This document shows positions 1 to 8,954 of a DNA stretch of 64,000 bases, piece after piece. The translations under genes were made by a program, and so were the position numbers. The notes beneath the pieces were generated by a model. It made no database searches and was not told the origin of the DNA. It was given only the letters and a program-made list of their open reading frames with translations. Numbering within the stretch: the stretch's first letter is position 1; each line of letters starts with the position of its first letter. Location of the stretch: the NCBI RefSeq assembly GCF_030316885.1, contig NZ_JASZYQ010000004.1:186001-250000 (forward strand). The letters run 5' to 3'. This DNA comes from Variovorax jilinensis (GTDB lineage: Bacteria > Pseudomonadota > Gammaproteobacteria > Burkholderiales > Burkholderiaceae_C).

Positions 1-548
1 CCGCCGCCGAGCCCGTAGGCGTTGAGCGAGCCGCCATCGAGAAAGTCGATCTGGCGGTCGGTGACGTGGGCGAAATAGGCCCGCGCGATCTGCAGGTCGC
101 TCGCCACCTTGCCGAGCGAGAAATTGAAGATCGGCCGGAACGCGAGTTCGGGCGTGATCGGGAAGTCCCAGCCGACGCCCGCGGTGCCGCTCACCGAATT
201 CCAGCGCACCGGCAGCTGGCGCGACTCGCGCCCGTCGCTGGCGACGAACACCGGGTCGTAGCGGCTGTAGGCGATCGCTCCCTCGAGATAGAGCGGCACG
301 CGCTTGCTCACCGTGAAGCCGCCGCCGAGTTGCGACATCACGATGCCGGGATTGGCGCGGCCCGGGTCGTCGATCGAGAGGCTGCTCGAGGTGAGGTCCG
401 GCACGGCGGAGAACGACATGAGCGCCAGCACCGCGTTGGCGTGCTCCTGCACGCGCGGCCCCACGATGCCGAGCGGCTGCGCACGGACACCGCCAGGCCC
501 GAGCGCGCAGGCCGCCAGCAGGGCCAGCGCGGCGACGACCCGGGTCAT
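1..548 (-). CDS. Outer-membrane beta-barrel protein, C-terminus cut by window edge
   Basis: The gene reads leftward off the window; 182 codons are visible from the ATG at 548. The N-terminus is a typical Sec signal peptide (MTRVVAALALLAACALG, likely cut after VRA). Afterwards come alternating short strands rich in aromatic and Gly residues (for example GGGFTVSKRVPLYLEGAIAYSRY), as in barrel proteins of the solitary autotransporter-like type. It overlaps the stop of the upstream DUF1622 gene by four bases (ATGA), so the two are translationally coupled. The family call is inferred from strand pattern and is tentative; the substrate or role is unknown. Confidence 0.6.
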   Translation of the reverse strand, partial: MTRVVAALALLAACALGPGGVRAQPLGIVGPRVQEHANAVLALMSFSAVPDLTSSSLSIDDPGRANPGIVMSQLGGGFTVSKRVPLYLEGAIAYSRYDPVFVASDGRESRQLPVRWNSVSGTAGVGWDFPITPELAFRPIFNFSLGKVASDLQIARAYFAHVTDRQIDFLDGGSLNAYGLGG

Positions 549-922
549 GCGTCCTTGCTGGGCGAGGGCGGCTGCTCGGACTCCTGCGTGATGCGGCGCG
601 CCAGCTCGATGTCGCGGCCCAGGAAATAGCCGAGCAGCGTGCGGATGGCGGCGATCGCGCCGAGCTTGCCGATGTCGTCCCAATTGGGCGATACCGCGGT
701 ATCGATCAGGTCGGCCGCGAGCATGAACTCGAGGCCCAGCAGCAGCCAGCGCGAGAGCCCCTGCCAGACCTCGAGCGTGACCGAGGCGGCCGTCCGGCCC
801 GCCAACAGGCCGCGCAGCAGGTTCCACAAGGCCGCCGCGGTGCCAAAGGCCAGCAGAAGCATCGTGATGAACTGGAGCGTCTGCGAAAGACGCTCGGCGA
901 GCAGGTGCAGGGCAGTTTCCAT
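545..922 (-). CDS. DUF1622-like small inner-membrane protein
   Basis: A 125-aa protein with three hydrophobic stretches: about residues 15-40 (LQFITMLLLAFGTAAALWNLL), 58-75 (RWLLLGLEFMLAADLID) and 85-102. The segment around LGLEFMLAADLIDTAV followed by AAIRTLLGYFLGRDIE resembles the DUF1622 membrane family as I remember it. The charged C-terminal tail is probably cytoplasmic. Its stop overlaps the ATG of the downstream outer-membrane barrel gene. It lies 81 bases after fahA on the same strand and may be co-transcribed with the homogentisate genes, though nothing in its sequence links it to that pathway. Function unknown. Confidence 0.75.
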   Translation of the reverse strand: METALHLLAERLSQTLQFITMLLLAFGTAAALWNLLRGLLAGRTAASVTLEVWQGLSRWLLLGLEFMLAADLIDTAVSPNWDDIGKLGAIAAIRTLLGYFLGRDIELARRITQESEQPPSPSKDA

Positions 923-1003
923 GGGGCCTTCGGAAGATCGGCCGGCAGAGTCGGCTGCCTTGCCGGCGCGTCATTGTCTCCCGCGCCGGCCCCGCAGCAG
1001 CTG

Positions 1004-2287
1004 TCAGGCCGCGGGAAGCACCGTCCCGCTGACCTCACCGAGCCCGATGCGCACCGAGCCCGCGCGCTCGCACCAGCCGCGCATCACGAGCGTGTCGCCG
1101 TCCTCGAGGAAGGTGCGCTGCTCGCCGTTGGGCAGGCTGATCGGTTTCTTGCCGCCGCCGCTCAGCTCCATCAGCGAGCCGGCCTCGCCGGCCTCGGGGC
1201 CCGAGAGGGTGCCCGAGCCCAGCAGGTCGCCGGGCTGCAGGTTGCAGCCGTTGACCGTGTGGTGGGCGATCAGCTGCGCGGGCGTCCAGTAGGCGGCGCG
1301 CCGGGTGTTGGTGCGCGACAGCCGCACCGGGGCCTCGCCGGCCTCTCGCATCTTCGCGGTCTGCAGCAGCACCTCGAGCTCGATGTCGAAGGCGCCCTGC
1401 GCGCGGTTGGCTTGCGAATCCAGGTACGGCAGCGGCTGCGGGTCCTCGACCGGGCGCTCGAAGGCGGCGCGGAACGGCGCCAGCGCCTCGGTCGTGACCA
1501 GCCAGGGCGAGACCGTGCTGGCGAAGTTCTTCGACAGGAAGGGCCCGAGCGGCTGGTATTCCCAGCCCTGGATGTCGCGTGCCGACCAGTCGTTGAAGAG
1601 CGTGACGCCGAACAGGTGCGCCTCGGCGTCGGCGATGCCGATCGGCTCCCCCTGCGCATTGCCCTGGGCCGCGAACCAGCCCAGCTCGAGCTCGTAGTCG
1701 AGCCGCTTCGACGGCCCGAAGTCGGGCGCCCCGGCCGGGTCCGAGCCCGGCGCCTTGGTCTGGCCCTGCGGCCGCTTGAAGCGCTGGCCGCTGACGCCGA
1801 TCGACGAGGCGCGGCCGTGGTAGCCGATCGGCACCCACTTGTAGTTAGGCAGCAGCGGATTGTCGGGGCGGAACTGCTTGCCGACCGTGGTCGCGTGGTG
1901 CACGCTGGTATAGAAATCGGTGTAGTCGCCGATGCGGCAGGGCACGTGCATCGTGACCTGCGACTGCGCGACCAGCGCCGACTCCCATTCGCCCTGGCGC
2001 GAACTGCCCTCGGCCAGCCCGCGCGAGATCAGCGCGCGCAGCGACTGGCGCTTCTCGGGCGTGGCAGCCATCAGCGCGTTCATGTCGTCGCTGTCGACCA
2101 GGCCCGCGCGGCGCAGGTCGAGGATGCGGTCGCCGATCGCGACGCCGATGCGCGGGCTCGCGTCGTTGCCATGGCTGAAGCGGCCGAAGGGCAGGTTCTG
2201 GATCGGGAAGTCGCAGCCGGCCTCGTTGGCGGATGCGACCCAGCTGCGCAGTTTCAGGTCGTGGGTGGCGTCGATGGAGGTGGTCAT
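1004..2287 (-). CDS. fahA: Fumarylacetoacetase
   Basis: A 427-aa cytosolic enzyme that hydrolyses fumarylacetoacetate to fumarate and acetoacetate, the last step of tyrosine and homogentisate breakdown. The family signatures are present: the SVHHATTVG loop carrying the catalytic histidine near residue 126, the metal-ligand stretch DYELELGW near 199, and [13 protein letters not shown] near 231. Length matches the family. The ATG at 2287 is chosen because it overlaps the hmgA stop by four bases (ATGA), indicating translational coupling. The maleylacetoacetate isomerase normally needed between HmgA and FahA is not encoded in this window. Confidence 0.97.
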   Translation of the reverse strand: MTTSIDATHDLKLRSWVASANEAGCDFPIQNLPFGRFSHGNDASPRIGVAIGDRILDLRRAGLVDSDDMNALMAATPEKRQSLRALISRGLAEGSSRQGEWESALVAQSQVTMHVPCRIGDYTDFYTSVHHATTVGKQFRPDNPLLPNYKWVPIGYHGRASSIGVSGQRFKRPQGQTKAPGSDPAGAPDFGPSKRLDYELELGWFAAQGNAQGEPIGIADAEAHLFGVTLFNDWSARDIQGWEYQPLGPFLSKNFASTVSPWLVTTEALAPFRAAFERPVEDPQPLPYLDSQANRAQGAFDIELEVLLQTAKMREAGEAPVRLSRTNTRRAAYWTPAQLIAHHTVNGCNLQPGDLLGSGTLSGPEAGEAGSLMELSGGGKKPISLPNGEQRTFLEDGDTLVMRGWCERAGSVRIGLGEVSGTVLPAA

Positions 2288-3621
2288 GGCTTGAACTGGT
2301 CTTTGAGGCCGGCCCAGCAGTCGGCGTAGTCGTTGTCGAGCGCCGGGCTTTGCATCGCGTAGGCGGTGGGGATGAAACGGAAGCGGCTCTCGAACATGAA
2401 GGCCAGCGTGTTGTCGAGCTTCCTCGGCGCGAGCTCGCCGTGGCTCGCCTTCTCGAAGGCTTCCTCGTCGGGCCCGTGCGGCACCATGCAGTTGTGCAGG
2501 CTGGCGCCGCCGGGCTTGAAGCCGCCGGGCTTGGCGTCGTATTCGCCATACACCAGCCCCATGAACTCGCTCATGAGGTTGCGGTGGTACCAGGGCGGCC
2601 TGAAGGTGTCTTCCATCACGAGCCAGCGCGGCGGGAAGATCACGAAGTCGCAGTTGGCGGTGCCGGGCGTGTCGCTGGGCGAGGTCAGCACCGTGAAGAT
2701 CGACGGATCCGGATGGTCGAAGCTGATCGAGCCGATGGTCATGAAGTGCGCGGTGTCGTACTTCACGGGCGCGAGGTTGCCGTGCCAGGCGACCACGTTG
2801 AACGGCGAATGCGAGGTCGGCGTCGACCACAGGCGCCCGCTCGACTTCTTGATCAGCCGGTATTCATGCGGTCCGCCGTCCTCGAAGGCCGCCACGGGCG
2901 CCTGGAAGTCGCGCGCGTTGGCCAGGCCGTTGGAGCCGATCGGGCCCAGCTCGGGCAGGCGGAACTGGGCGCCGTAGTTCTCGCAGACATAGCCGCGCGA
3001 GGGGCCCGCGCCGGCTTCCGAATCCGGCAGGTCGACCTTGAACACCATGCCGCGCGGCAGCAGCGCGATCTCGCCGGGCTTCACTTCCAGCACGCCCATC
3101 TCGGTCGTGATCACGAGTCGGCCCTGCTGCGGCACGACGAGCATCTCGCCGTCGGCGTTGACGAAGGCGCGGCGCTGCATCGAGCGGCCCGCGAGGTAGA
3201 CATGCGCCGCGATGCCGCTCTGGGCCTCGGCATCGCCGTTGGCCGCCAGCGTGCGCATGCCGTCGACGAAATCGGCGTCGGCCGCGTCGCCCTCGAAGGG
3301 GATCGGCGCCCAGCGCATCGGCTCGGGCGGCAGAGCGATCTCGCGGGCGCCGCCGGTGGTCCAGTGCGGCTGGGCATAGGCCTGGTAGCGGCCCGCCACC
3401 ACCGAGGGCTGGCGCCGGTACATCCAGGTGCGGCGGTTGGCGTGGCGCGGCGCCGTGAAGGCGGTGCCCGAGATCAGCTCGGGGTAGAGGTCGAAGGGCG
3501 CGCGCTGCGGGCTGTTGCGGCCTTGCGGCAGCGCGCCCGGCACGGCCTCGGTCGCGTATTCGTTGCCGAAGCCGCTCTGGTAGCGGCGCGCGTCGGCGGA
3601 GGTTGCGGGGGTCGTCGTCAT
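2284..3621 (-). CDS. hmgA: Homogentisate 1,2-dioxygenase
   Basis: A 445-aa iron(II) dioxygenase that opens the homogentisate ring to maleylacetoacetate. The start ([26 protein letters not shown]) has the classic SGFGNE block. The candidate active-site and iron-binding segments are visible: [12 protein letters not shown] near residue 277, [12 protein letters not shown] near 340 (His and Glu ligands) and [12 protein letters not shown] near 379 (His ligand). The ATG at 3621 overlaps the stop of the DUF2783 gene (ATGA), and its own stop overlaps the fahA start, so three genes are coupled. Regulation is probably by the divergent IclR protein at the head of the operon. Confidence 0.98.
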   Translation of the reverse strand: MTTTPATSADARRYQSGFGNEYATEAVPGALPQGRNSPQRAPFDLYPELISGTAFTAPRHANRRTWMYRRQPSVVAGRYQAYAQPHWTTGGAREIALPPEPMRWAPIPFEGDAADADFVDGMRTLAANGDAEAQSGIAAHVYLAGRSMQRRAFVNADGEMLVVPQQGRLVITTEMGVLEVKPGEIALLPRGMVFKVDLPDSEAGAGPSRGYVCENYGAQFRLPELGPIGSNGLANARDFQAPVAAFEDGGPHEYRLIKKSSGRLWSTPTSHSPFNVVAWHGNLAPVKYDTAHFMTIGSISFDHPDPSIFTVLTSPSDTPGTANCDFVIFPPRWLVMEDTFRPPWYHRNLMSEFMGLVYGEYDAKPGGFKPGGASLHNCMVPHGPDEEAFEKASHGELAPRKLDNTLAFMFESRFRFIPTAYAMQSPALDNDYADCWAGLKDQFKP

Positions 3622-3833
3622 CGATGGGTCCCTGGGTTGTCGTTGGATCGGGCCGCGGCGAGCGCCTGGCGCAGCACCTCGGTCGAGCCGACGTGGTTGG
3701 CCAGCAGCAGCACGAGGCGTGCGTTGAGCGCATGGCTCTCTTCGGTCGAGAGGCCCTGGTGGGTCTCGATCAGCGCCTCGTAGAAATCGTCGGGCGCCTC
3801 GAGGTTCGGCGTGGTGATCAGCAGTGTCGGCAT
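3618..3833 (-). CDS. DUF2783 small protein, probable MhaB-like coupling protein
   Basis: A 71-aa soluble, mostly helical protein ([39 protein letters not shown]) without cysteines or membrane segments. It sits five bases after the FAD monooxygenase and overlaps the hmgA start by four bases. In Pseudomonas putida, 3-hydroxyphenylacetate 6-hydroxylase consists of a roughly 62-kDa flavoprotein (MhaA) and a very small coupling protein (MhaB), encoded beside hmg genes. Size, partner and position here match that arrangement. The MhaB role is inference from context; I recognise the sequence itself only as a DUF2783-type protein. Confidence 0.75.
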   Translation of the reverse strand: MPTLLITTPNLEAPDDFYEALIETHQGLSTEESHALNARLVLLLANHVGSTEVLRQALAAARSNDNPGTHR

Positions 3834-3838
3834 GGTGT

Positions 3839-5530
3839 TCAGGCCTTCCTTGCGAGCGCCCGGTCGCGCGCGGCTCGCAGCGCGGCGGGCGTGGGATCGC
3901 GCCAGCGCGCACACACGTGCTGGTCGGGGCGCAGCAGGTAGACGGTGCCGGGCCTGGCGTCGTAGCGTCTGGCAGCCAGTTCTCCGGCGCCGGTGACAGG
4001 AACCCGGACCACGTGCAGCGGCAGGCCGGACTCCCGCAGCGCACCGAGGCTCCGCGCGGCCGGCTCGCCCTCGCCGAAGACCAGCGCCGTGAAGCGGGTC
4101 TCGTCGGCGTCGTTGCCGTCTGGACACAGGGCGCGCAGCAGCCAGCCGGCACGGCCGCCCTCGTCGGCCAGGGGCGCATCGGCGGCTGCGGCGCCCGGCA
4201 CCATGCGGCCTTCGAAGGCGTCCTCGTCGGGGGTGTTAAGGGGCGAATCGGCCAGCGTGGCCGGCACCGACAGCCGGCCGCTGTTGACCAGTGCGCGCGC
4301 GAAGGCATGGTGCTTCGAGAGCTCGAGCACCGCGTCGCGGAACAGCCGGCTCACCTCGCTCTTGGGCGTGATGAAGTCGGTGGCGCGGGTCGAATGGCGG
4401 ATGTTCTCGTCGGCCGCGTACTCGCGCTCGCCGGCATAGCTGTCGAGCAGCGCCTCGGGCGCTTCGCCCCGCCAGACGGCGGCCAGCTTCCAGGCCAGGT
4501 TGTCGGCGTCCTGCACGCCGGAGTTGGCACCACGGGCGCCGAAGGGCGAGACGCCGTGGGCCGAATCGCCCGCGAAGAGCACCCGCCCGTGGCGAAAGCT
4601 CTCCATGCGCTGGCAGGCGAAGGTGTAGACGCTGGCCCAGCCGATGTCGAAGCGCACGCCGGCGTGGCCGATGCTGTCGAGCAGCGCGCGCACGCGCGGA
4701 AGGATGCGCTCGGGCTTGCGCTCCTCCACCGGATCGGCGTCCCAGCCGAGCTGGAAGTCGATGCGCCACATGCCGTCGGCCTGCTTGTGCAGCAGCACGC
4801 TCTGGCCCGGATGGAAGGGCGGATCGAACCAGAAGCGCCGCTCGGTCGGCAGATCGGCGTCCATCGTGACGTCGGCGATCAGGAAGCGGTCGCGGAACAC
4901 GCGCCCCTTGGCCTCCTGGCCCAGCAGCTGACGCAGGTTGGAGCGCGATCCGTCGCACGCCGCCACGTGATCGGCCGCGATGCGGTAGTTGCCCTCGGGC
5001 GTCTCGATCTCGAGCAGCGCATGGTCGGCCGATTGCGTGATGCCGACCACCTTGTTGCTCCAGCGGATGTCGATCAGCGGCAGCTCGGCCGCGCGTTCGG
5101 CCAGGAAGCCCTCGACGTAGTACTGCTGCAGGTTGATGAAGGCCGGGCGTTCGTGGCCGGTCTCGGGCAGCAGGTCGAAGCCGTAGACCTGTTCCTCGCC
5201 GAAGAAGACGCGGCCGCGCTGCCACGACACGCCCTTGGCGACCATGCGTTCGGCGCAGCCCAGGCGGTCGAATACCTCGAGCGTGCGCTTGGCGAAGCAG
5301 ATGGCGCGCGAGCCGGTCGACAGCGTGCAGTCGTTGTCGAGCAGCAGCACCGGCACCCGGCGCTGCGCGAGATCGATGGCGAGCGCGAGGCCGACGGGCC
5401 CGGCGCCGACCACCACCACCGGGTGGCGCGCGGGCGCGGCCGCGTCCTGGTCGGGGTGGTGCCGGTAGTCGAAGCGCAGCGTCTGGTAGTCGACCGGCGC
5501 CGCGGCGGTCGTTGCGGACGAGCCCTGCAT
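3839..5530 (-). CDS. FAD-dependent aromatic hydroxylase, MhaA/MhpA-like
   Basis: A 563-aa (about 62 kDa) class A flavoprotein monooxygenase. It shows the N-terminal dinucleotide fold GAGPVG (residues 42-47), the [13 protein letters not shown] motif near residue 192 and the second FAD motif [20 protein letters not shown] near 320. The C-terminal 130 residues form a thioredoxin-like tail, as in MhpA and PheA-type phenol hydroxylases. It lies four bases after the beta-lactamase-fold gene and five before the DUF2783 gene. The operon makes homogentisate its probable product, so 3-hydroxyphenylacetate 6-hydroxylase (MhaA) is the best guess. 3-(3-hydroxyphenyl)propionate or 3-hydroxybenzoate hydroxylase are alternatives. 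Confidence 0.85.
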   Translation of the reverse strand: MQGSSATTAAAPVDYQTLRFDYRHHPDQDAAAPARHPVVVVGAGPVGLALAIDLAQRRVPVLLLDNDCTLSTGSRAICFAKRTLEVFDRLGCAERMVAKGVSWQRGRVFFGEEQVYGFDLLPETGHERPAFINLQQYYVEGFLAERAAELPLIDIRWSNKVVGITQSADHALLEIETPEGNYRIAADHVAACDGSRSNLRQLLGQEAKGRVFRDRFLIADVTMDADLPTERRFWFDPPFHPGQSVLLHKQADGMWRIDFQLGWDADPVEERKPERILPRVRALLDSIGHAGVRFDIGWASVYTFACQRMESFRHGRVLFAGDSAHGVSPFGARGANSGVQDADNLAWKLAAVWRGEAPEALLDSYAGEREYAADENIRHSTRATDFITPKSEVSRLFRDAVLELSKHHAFARALVNSGRLSVPATLADSPLNTPDEDAFEGRMVPGAAAADAPLADEGGRAGWLLRALCPDGNDADETRFTALVFGEGEPAARSLGALRESGLPLHVVRVPVTGAGELAARRYDARPGTVYLLRPDQHVCARWRDPTPAALRAARDRALARKA

Positions 5531-5534
5531 GGCC

Positions 5535-6494
5535 TCAGCTCTCGAGCGCCTTCCACATCTCGATGTCGCGCTCGGCGGTCCAGATGCGCGGATCGGTGTA
5601 TTTCGTCGCCTCGTCGTAGCAGCGCGTCACGTCGAAGGGCATGCAGTGGTCGAAGATCACCCAGTGGCCGTACTTGGGCTTGAGCGCGGCGAAGGTGTCC
5701 TTGTAGATCGCGTTCAGGTCCTTGCCTGCGGCGACGCCCTTCTGCACGTTGGCATAAACGTCGGCGATGAAGTCGCGCGTCTCGGTCAGTCCCTTGGCGA
5801 CGTCCTCGGGCGTGGTCAGCGCGGCGCCGCGGCCCGGCACCAGCGCCCTGGGCTTGAGCGCGGCGAGGTTGTCCAGCGTCTGCGGCCAGTCCTTGAAATA
5901 GGCGTCGCCCGCATACGGCGTGGCGCCGAACTCGACCAGGTCGCCCGACAGCAGGGCCTTCTCGCCGGGCAGCCAGACGACCGTGTCGCCCTTCGTGTGG
6001 CCACGGCCGAGCTGCAGCAGCTGCACTTCGAGCTTGCCGAGCCACAGCGTCATCTTGCCGGTGAAGGTCATGGTCGGCCAGGTCATGCCGGGCGGCACGG
6101 TCTCGACGCCCGCGAACAACCGGGGGAAGCGGCCGATCTCGCTGGCCTTGTCCTGCTCGCCGCGTTCGACGATGAGGTCGTAGGTGTCCTGGCTGGCCAG
6201 AATCTGATGTGCGCCATAGGCGCTGGCGCCCAGCACGCGCACCGCGTGGTAATGCGTGAGCACCACGTACTTGATGGGCTTGTCGGTCACCTCGCGGATG
6301 CGGCGGATGACGTCCTGCGCCATGGCCGGGGTGGCCTGCGTGTCGGCCACCAGCACGGCGTCGTCGCCGATGACGATGCCGGTGTTGGGGTCGCCTTCGG
6401 CCGTGTAGGCCCAGGCGTGCTCGGAAATCTGGCTGAAGGTGACCTTCTTTTCCTCGAGGTCGGCCTGGCTGGCGAACTTCTTGACTTGGCTCAT
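5535..6494 (-). CDS. Metallo-beta-lactamase-fold protein with altered metal motif
   Basis: A 319-aa soluble protein heading the homogentisate operon. The fold is recognisable: strand-rich N-terminus, IKYVVLTHYH at residues 74-83, GRGHTKGDTVVWLPG near 164-177 (third His at 166) and LLSGDLVEFG near 181-190 (bridging Asp 185). The usual HxHxDH signature reads H81-Y-H83-A-V85-R86, so the Asp and His normally binding the second zinc are replaced by Val and Arg. It may bind one metal or act differently. Its substrate is unknown; in this setting a thioester or lactone formed during aromatic catabolism is possible. Confidence 0.85.
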   Translation of the reverse strand: MSQVKKFASQADLEEKKVTFSQISEHAWAYTAEGDPNTGIVIGDDAVLVADTQATPAMAQDVIRRIREVTDKPIKYVVLTHYHAVRVLGASAYGAHQILASQDTYDLIVERGEQDKASEIGRFPRLFAGVETVPPGMTWPTMTFTGKMTLWLGKLEVQLLQLGRGHTKGDTVVWLPGEKALLSGDLVEFGATPYAGDAYFKDWPQTLDNLAALKPRALVPGRGAALTTPEDVAKGLTETRDFIADVYANVQKGVAAGKDLNAIYKDTFAALKPKYGHWVIFDHCMPFDVTRCYDEATKYTDPRIWTAERDIEMWKALES

Positions 6495-6579
6495 CGCGGT
6501 CTCCGGTAATTTGTCTAAAGTTAATCGATTCGCGTGGGACGAATGACGGCAGTGTAATTCCAGGATCAGTTAATGTCTA
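6495..6579. promoter_or_regulatory. Divergent promoter/operator of the homogentisate operon and its IclR regulator
   Basis: These 85 bases separate the divergent starts of the catabolic operon and the IclR gene. They contain an inverted repeat ATTCG-N7-CGAAT (6528-6544). They also hold two AT-rich boxes built from the same half-words in swapped order: TGTCTAAAGTTAAT (6512-6525) and AGTTAATGTCTAAT (6568-6581). IclR proteins typically bind such sites between themselves and their targets. No clear -35/-10 pair could be assigned. Confidence 0.5.
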
Positions 6580-7440
6580 ATGCCTTCTGTATCAACGAAT
6601 TACGGAACTCCTGTGGCGGCTGACTCCGACCGGGCCCAACGCGGCATCCAGAGCATCGAGGTGGGCGGGCAGCTGCTGCGTGCCCTGGTCCACCACGGCC
6701 GGCCGATGGCGCTCAAGGACCTCGCGCGCGAGGCCGACATGTCGCCCGCCAAGGCGCACCCCTACATGGTCAGCTTCGGTCGCCTGGGCCTGATCGAGCA
6801 GGACCGCGCCAGCGGCCACTATCTGCTCGGACCGCTCGCCTTGCAACTGGGCCTGATCAGCCTGCAGCAGGCCAACCCGGTCCACATCGCAACGCCGCTG
6901 ATCGCCGAGCTGGCCCGGGAGATCGGCCACACGGTGGCGATCGCGGTCTGGGGCGACCGCGGCGCCACCATCGTGCGCATCGCCGAGTCGCCGGCGCCGC
7001 TGCACGTGAACATGCGCCACGGCACCGTGTTCTCGCTGACCCACACGGCCTCGGGCCGGCTGTTCGGCGCTTACCTCGATGCCGGGGTCGTGGAGCGGAT
7101 GCTCGACGAGGAACGCGAGCGCGAACGCAGGGGCGCGGTGGCGCCCGCGCAGCGCGGCATGCCGCCGGCGCAGCCCCTGCCCGACTGGAAGCGCTTCGAG
7201 GCCCAGTTGCACGAGGTGCGCGCACACGGGCTGAGCCGCTCCGAAGGCGAGATCCTGCCGGGCGTGAATGCGATGTCGGCGCCCGTCTTCGATCCCACGG
7301 GCGCGATCGTGCTCGCGCTCACGGCGATCGGCCCGGCCGCCATCTTCGACACCGCCTGGGACGGCGAGGTCGCGCGCGCGCTCAGGGCGTGTGCGGGCCA
7401 GGTGTCGGAGCGGCTTGGAGCGGCAGCCGCAAGGCCCTGA
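6580..7440 (+). CDS. IclR-family transcriptional regulator
   Basis: A 286-aa regulator. Residues about 22-85 form the winged helix (GIQSIEVGGQLLRALVHHGRPMALKDLAREADMSPAKAHPYMVSF, quoted here only in part by its key MSPAKAH recognition helix). Residues 95-280 form the IclR effector domain, with HTASGRLFGAYL and the closing ILPGVNAMSAPVF segment. It is divergent from the aromatic operon with an 85-base shared region, so it most likely controls that operon in response to a pathway metabolite such as an aromatic acid or homogentisate. Whether it activates or represses cannot be read from the sequence. The ATG at 6580 gives the family-typical short N-terminal arm. Confidence 0.9.
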   Translation: MPSVSTNYGTPVAADSDRAQRGIQSIEVGGQLLRALVHHGRPMALKDLAREADMSPAKAHPYMVSFGRLGLIEQDRASGHYLLGPLALQLGLISLQQANPVHIATPLIAELAREIGHTVAIAVWGDRGATIVRIAESPAPLHVNMRHGTVFSLTHTASGRLFGAYLDAGVVERMLDEERERERRGAVAPAQRGMPPAQPLPDWKRFEAQLHEVRAHGLSRSEGEILPGVNAMSAPVFDPTGAIVLALTAIGPAAIFDTAWDGEVARALRACAGQVSERLGAAAARP

Positions 7441-7478
7441 GGCCCCGAGCCGGTCCTGGATGGCGGGAGGGCCTCAGG
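7436..7478. terminator. Convergent bidirectional terminator candidate
   Basis: A perfect 10-bp inverted repeat, CCTGAGGCCC (7436-7445) and GGGCCTCAGG (7469-7478), joins the end of the IclR gene and the end of the DUF1501 gene. The TGA stop codons of both genes lie inside the two arms. There is no T-tract, so it is not a classical intrinsic terminator. Confidence 0.45.
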
Positions 7479-8946
7479 CGGCTGCCATGAAGCCGACGTC
7501 CTTGGGCCAGTCGATGCCGTTGGTGTTGCCGCCGAAGTTCTTGAGGTTCGGCAGGATGCCCGCGAGATCGGCGTCCGAGACGCCGAACCACTTGGCCAGC
7601 GTGCCCGCGTACTGGTCGACCGAGGTGGTCGGAATCAGCCGGCCCTGGCCCACATGGCCTTCCCAGCCTTCGAGCTTCGAGTCGTTGTTGATGCTCACCA
7701 CCGGCGGCGTGCCGTAGAGCGCCCCGCCCTTGACCGCGCCGCCGACCACGAAGTGGTGGCTGCCCCAGCCGTGGTCGCTGCCGTCGCCGTTGTAGGCCAG
7801 CGTGCGGCCGAAGTCGGAGGCGGTGAAGGCCGTGACGTTGTTGGCCAGCCCCTGCGCCACCATCTGGGCCTGGAAATCGGCCAGGGCGTCGCTGAGGCGG
7901 GTCATCAGCCCGACCTGGCTGTTGATCAGGTTGTCGTGCAGGTCGAAGCCGCCCATCGACACGAAGAACACCTGGCGCTTGCTGCCGAGCGTCTGCCGGC
8001 CGCGAATCAGCCGCGCCACCATGGCGAGCTGGCTCGCGAGGCCGTTGCCGGCCGTGAATGTGCCGGTCGCGTAGGGCGCACCGATGGCGGAGGTCACGGT
8101 TTCCTCGGCCTTCACCGCGCGGGTCGTGACCTTGTTGTATTCGTTCTCCAGACGGTGCGAGCGCGTCTGCTGGCTGAGCGCCTGCATCGCGGCCTTGACC
8201 GTGCTCGAGCCGTAGAGATTCGCTCCGCTGGCCGGGCTGATGCTGTTGATGCGCACCGCACCGCCGGAGCTGACCTGGTACTGCAGCGTGTTGTCGCCCG
8301 ACAGGAAGACCGCGTTGCCTGCCACCGAGATGCAGGTGAACAGCGAATTGCCGTTCTGGTTCAGCACCAGGTCGCCGACGTTGCCGCCCCAGCCGATGGT
8401 CGAGCCCTCGGGCGAGGACGACTGCCAGGTCGACTGCTGGTCGTTGTGCGAGAACAGCTTGGGCGGTTGCGGAAACACCTTCTTGTTGCTGTTGTTGTAC
8501 TGCGCGCGCGTGAGCGGCACCACCAGCGGCCCGACGTTCATCTGCACCGCCATCGACTTGGCATCGAACAGGCCCTTCATCCTCGTCATCGACGGATGCA
8601 GGGCGTACTGGCGGCCGCCGGCAAGGATCGGGTCCAGCTTGGTGGCATCGAGCGCCGCCTTCGCCAGCGCGACGCCGCCCGCCGTCCGGCCCGCACCGCC
8701 GCCGCGGATGGTGCTGTACTTGTCGTAGCTGGCGTCGTCGTAGGTGACGAGCGTGTTCGCGTAGTCGTTGCCGCCGAACAGGAAGACGCAGACCAGCGCC
8801 TTGTAGTCGGTGGCGGTCTGCGCGGCGGCCTCGCTCATGGCCGACAGGCTGAGCGCGAACGGCATCGCGCTGCCGGCCAGCGCCAGCGAACCGGAGCGCT
8901 GCAGGAAGGCGCGGCGCGAATGGCCCTTGGGGTCGATCAGATGCAT
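7474..8946 (-). CDS. DUF1501 protein with Tat signal
   Basis: A 490-aa exported protein. The N-terminus carries a twin-arginine motif SRRAFLQ (residues 10-16) followed by a hydrophobic stretch and an AAA-type cleavage region near residue 43, so it is probably folded before export by Tat. The mature part has the sulfatase/phosphatase-like DUF1501 look: VCVFLFGGNDYANTLV near 52-67 and FTASDFGRTLAYNGDGSDHGWGSHH-type histidine- and aspartate-rich segment near 395-415. It follows the DUF1800 gene by eight bases; the two families are almost always adjacent. Biochemical function is not established. Confidence 0.9.
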   Translation of the reverse strand: MHLIDPKGHSRRAFLQRSGSLALAGSAMPFALSLSAMSEAAAQTATDYKALVCVFLFGGNDYANTLVTYDDASYDKYSTIRGGGAGRTAGGVALAKAALDATKLDPILAGGRQYALHPSMTRMKGLFDAKSMAVQMNVGPLVVPLTRAQYNNSNKKVFPQPPKLFSHNDQQSTWQSSSPEGSTIGWGGNVGDLVLNQNGNSLFTCISVAGNAVFLSGDNTLQYQVSSGGAVRINSISPASGANLYGSSTVKAAMQALSQQTRSHRLENEYNKVTTRAVKAEETVTSAIGAPYATGTFTAGNGLASQLAMVARLIRGRQTLGSKRQVFFVSMGGFDLHDNLINSQVGLMTRLSDALADFQAQMVAQGLANNVTAFTASDFGRTLAYNGDGSDHGWGSHHFVVGGAVKGGALYGTPPVVSINNDSKLEGWEGHVGQGRLIPTTSVDQYAGTLAKWFGVSDADLAGILPNLKNFGGNTNGIDWPKDVGFMAAA

Positions 8947-8954
8947 GGTGGGGC

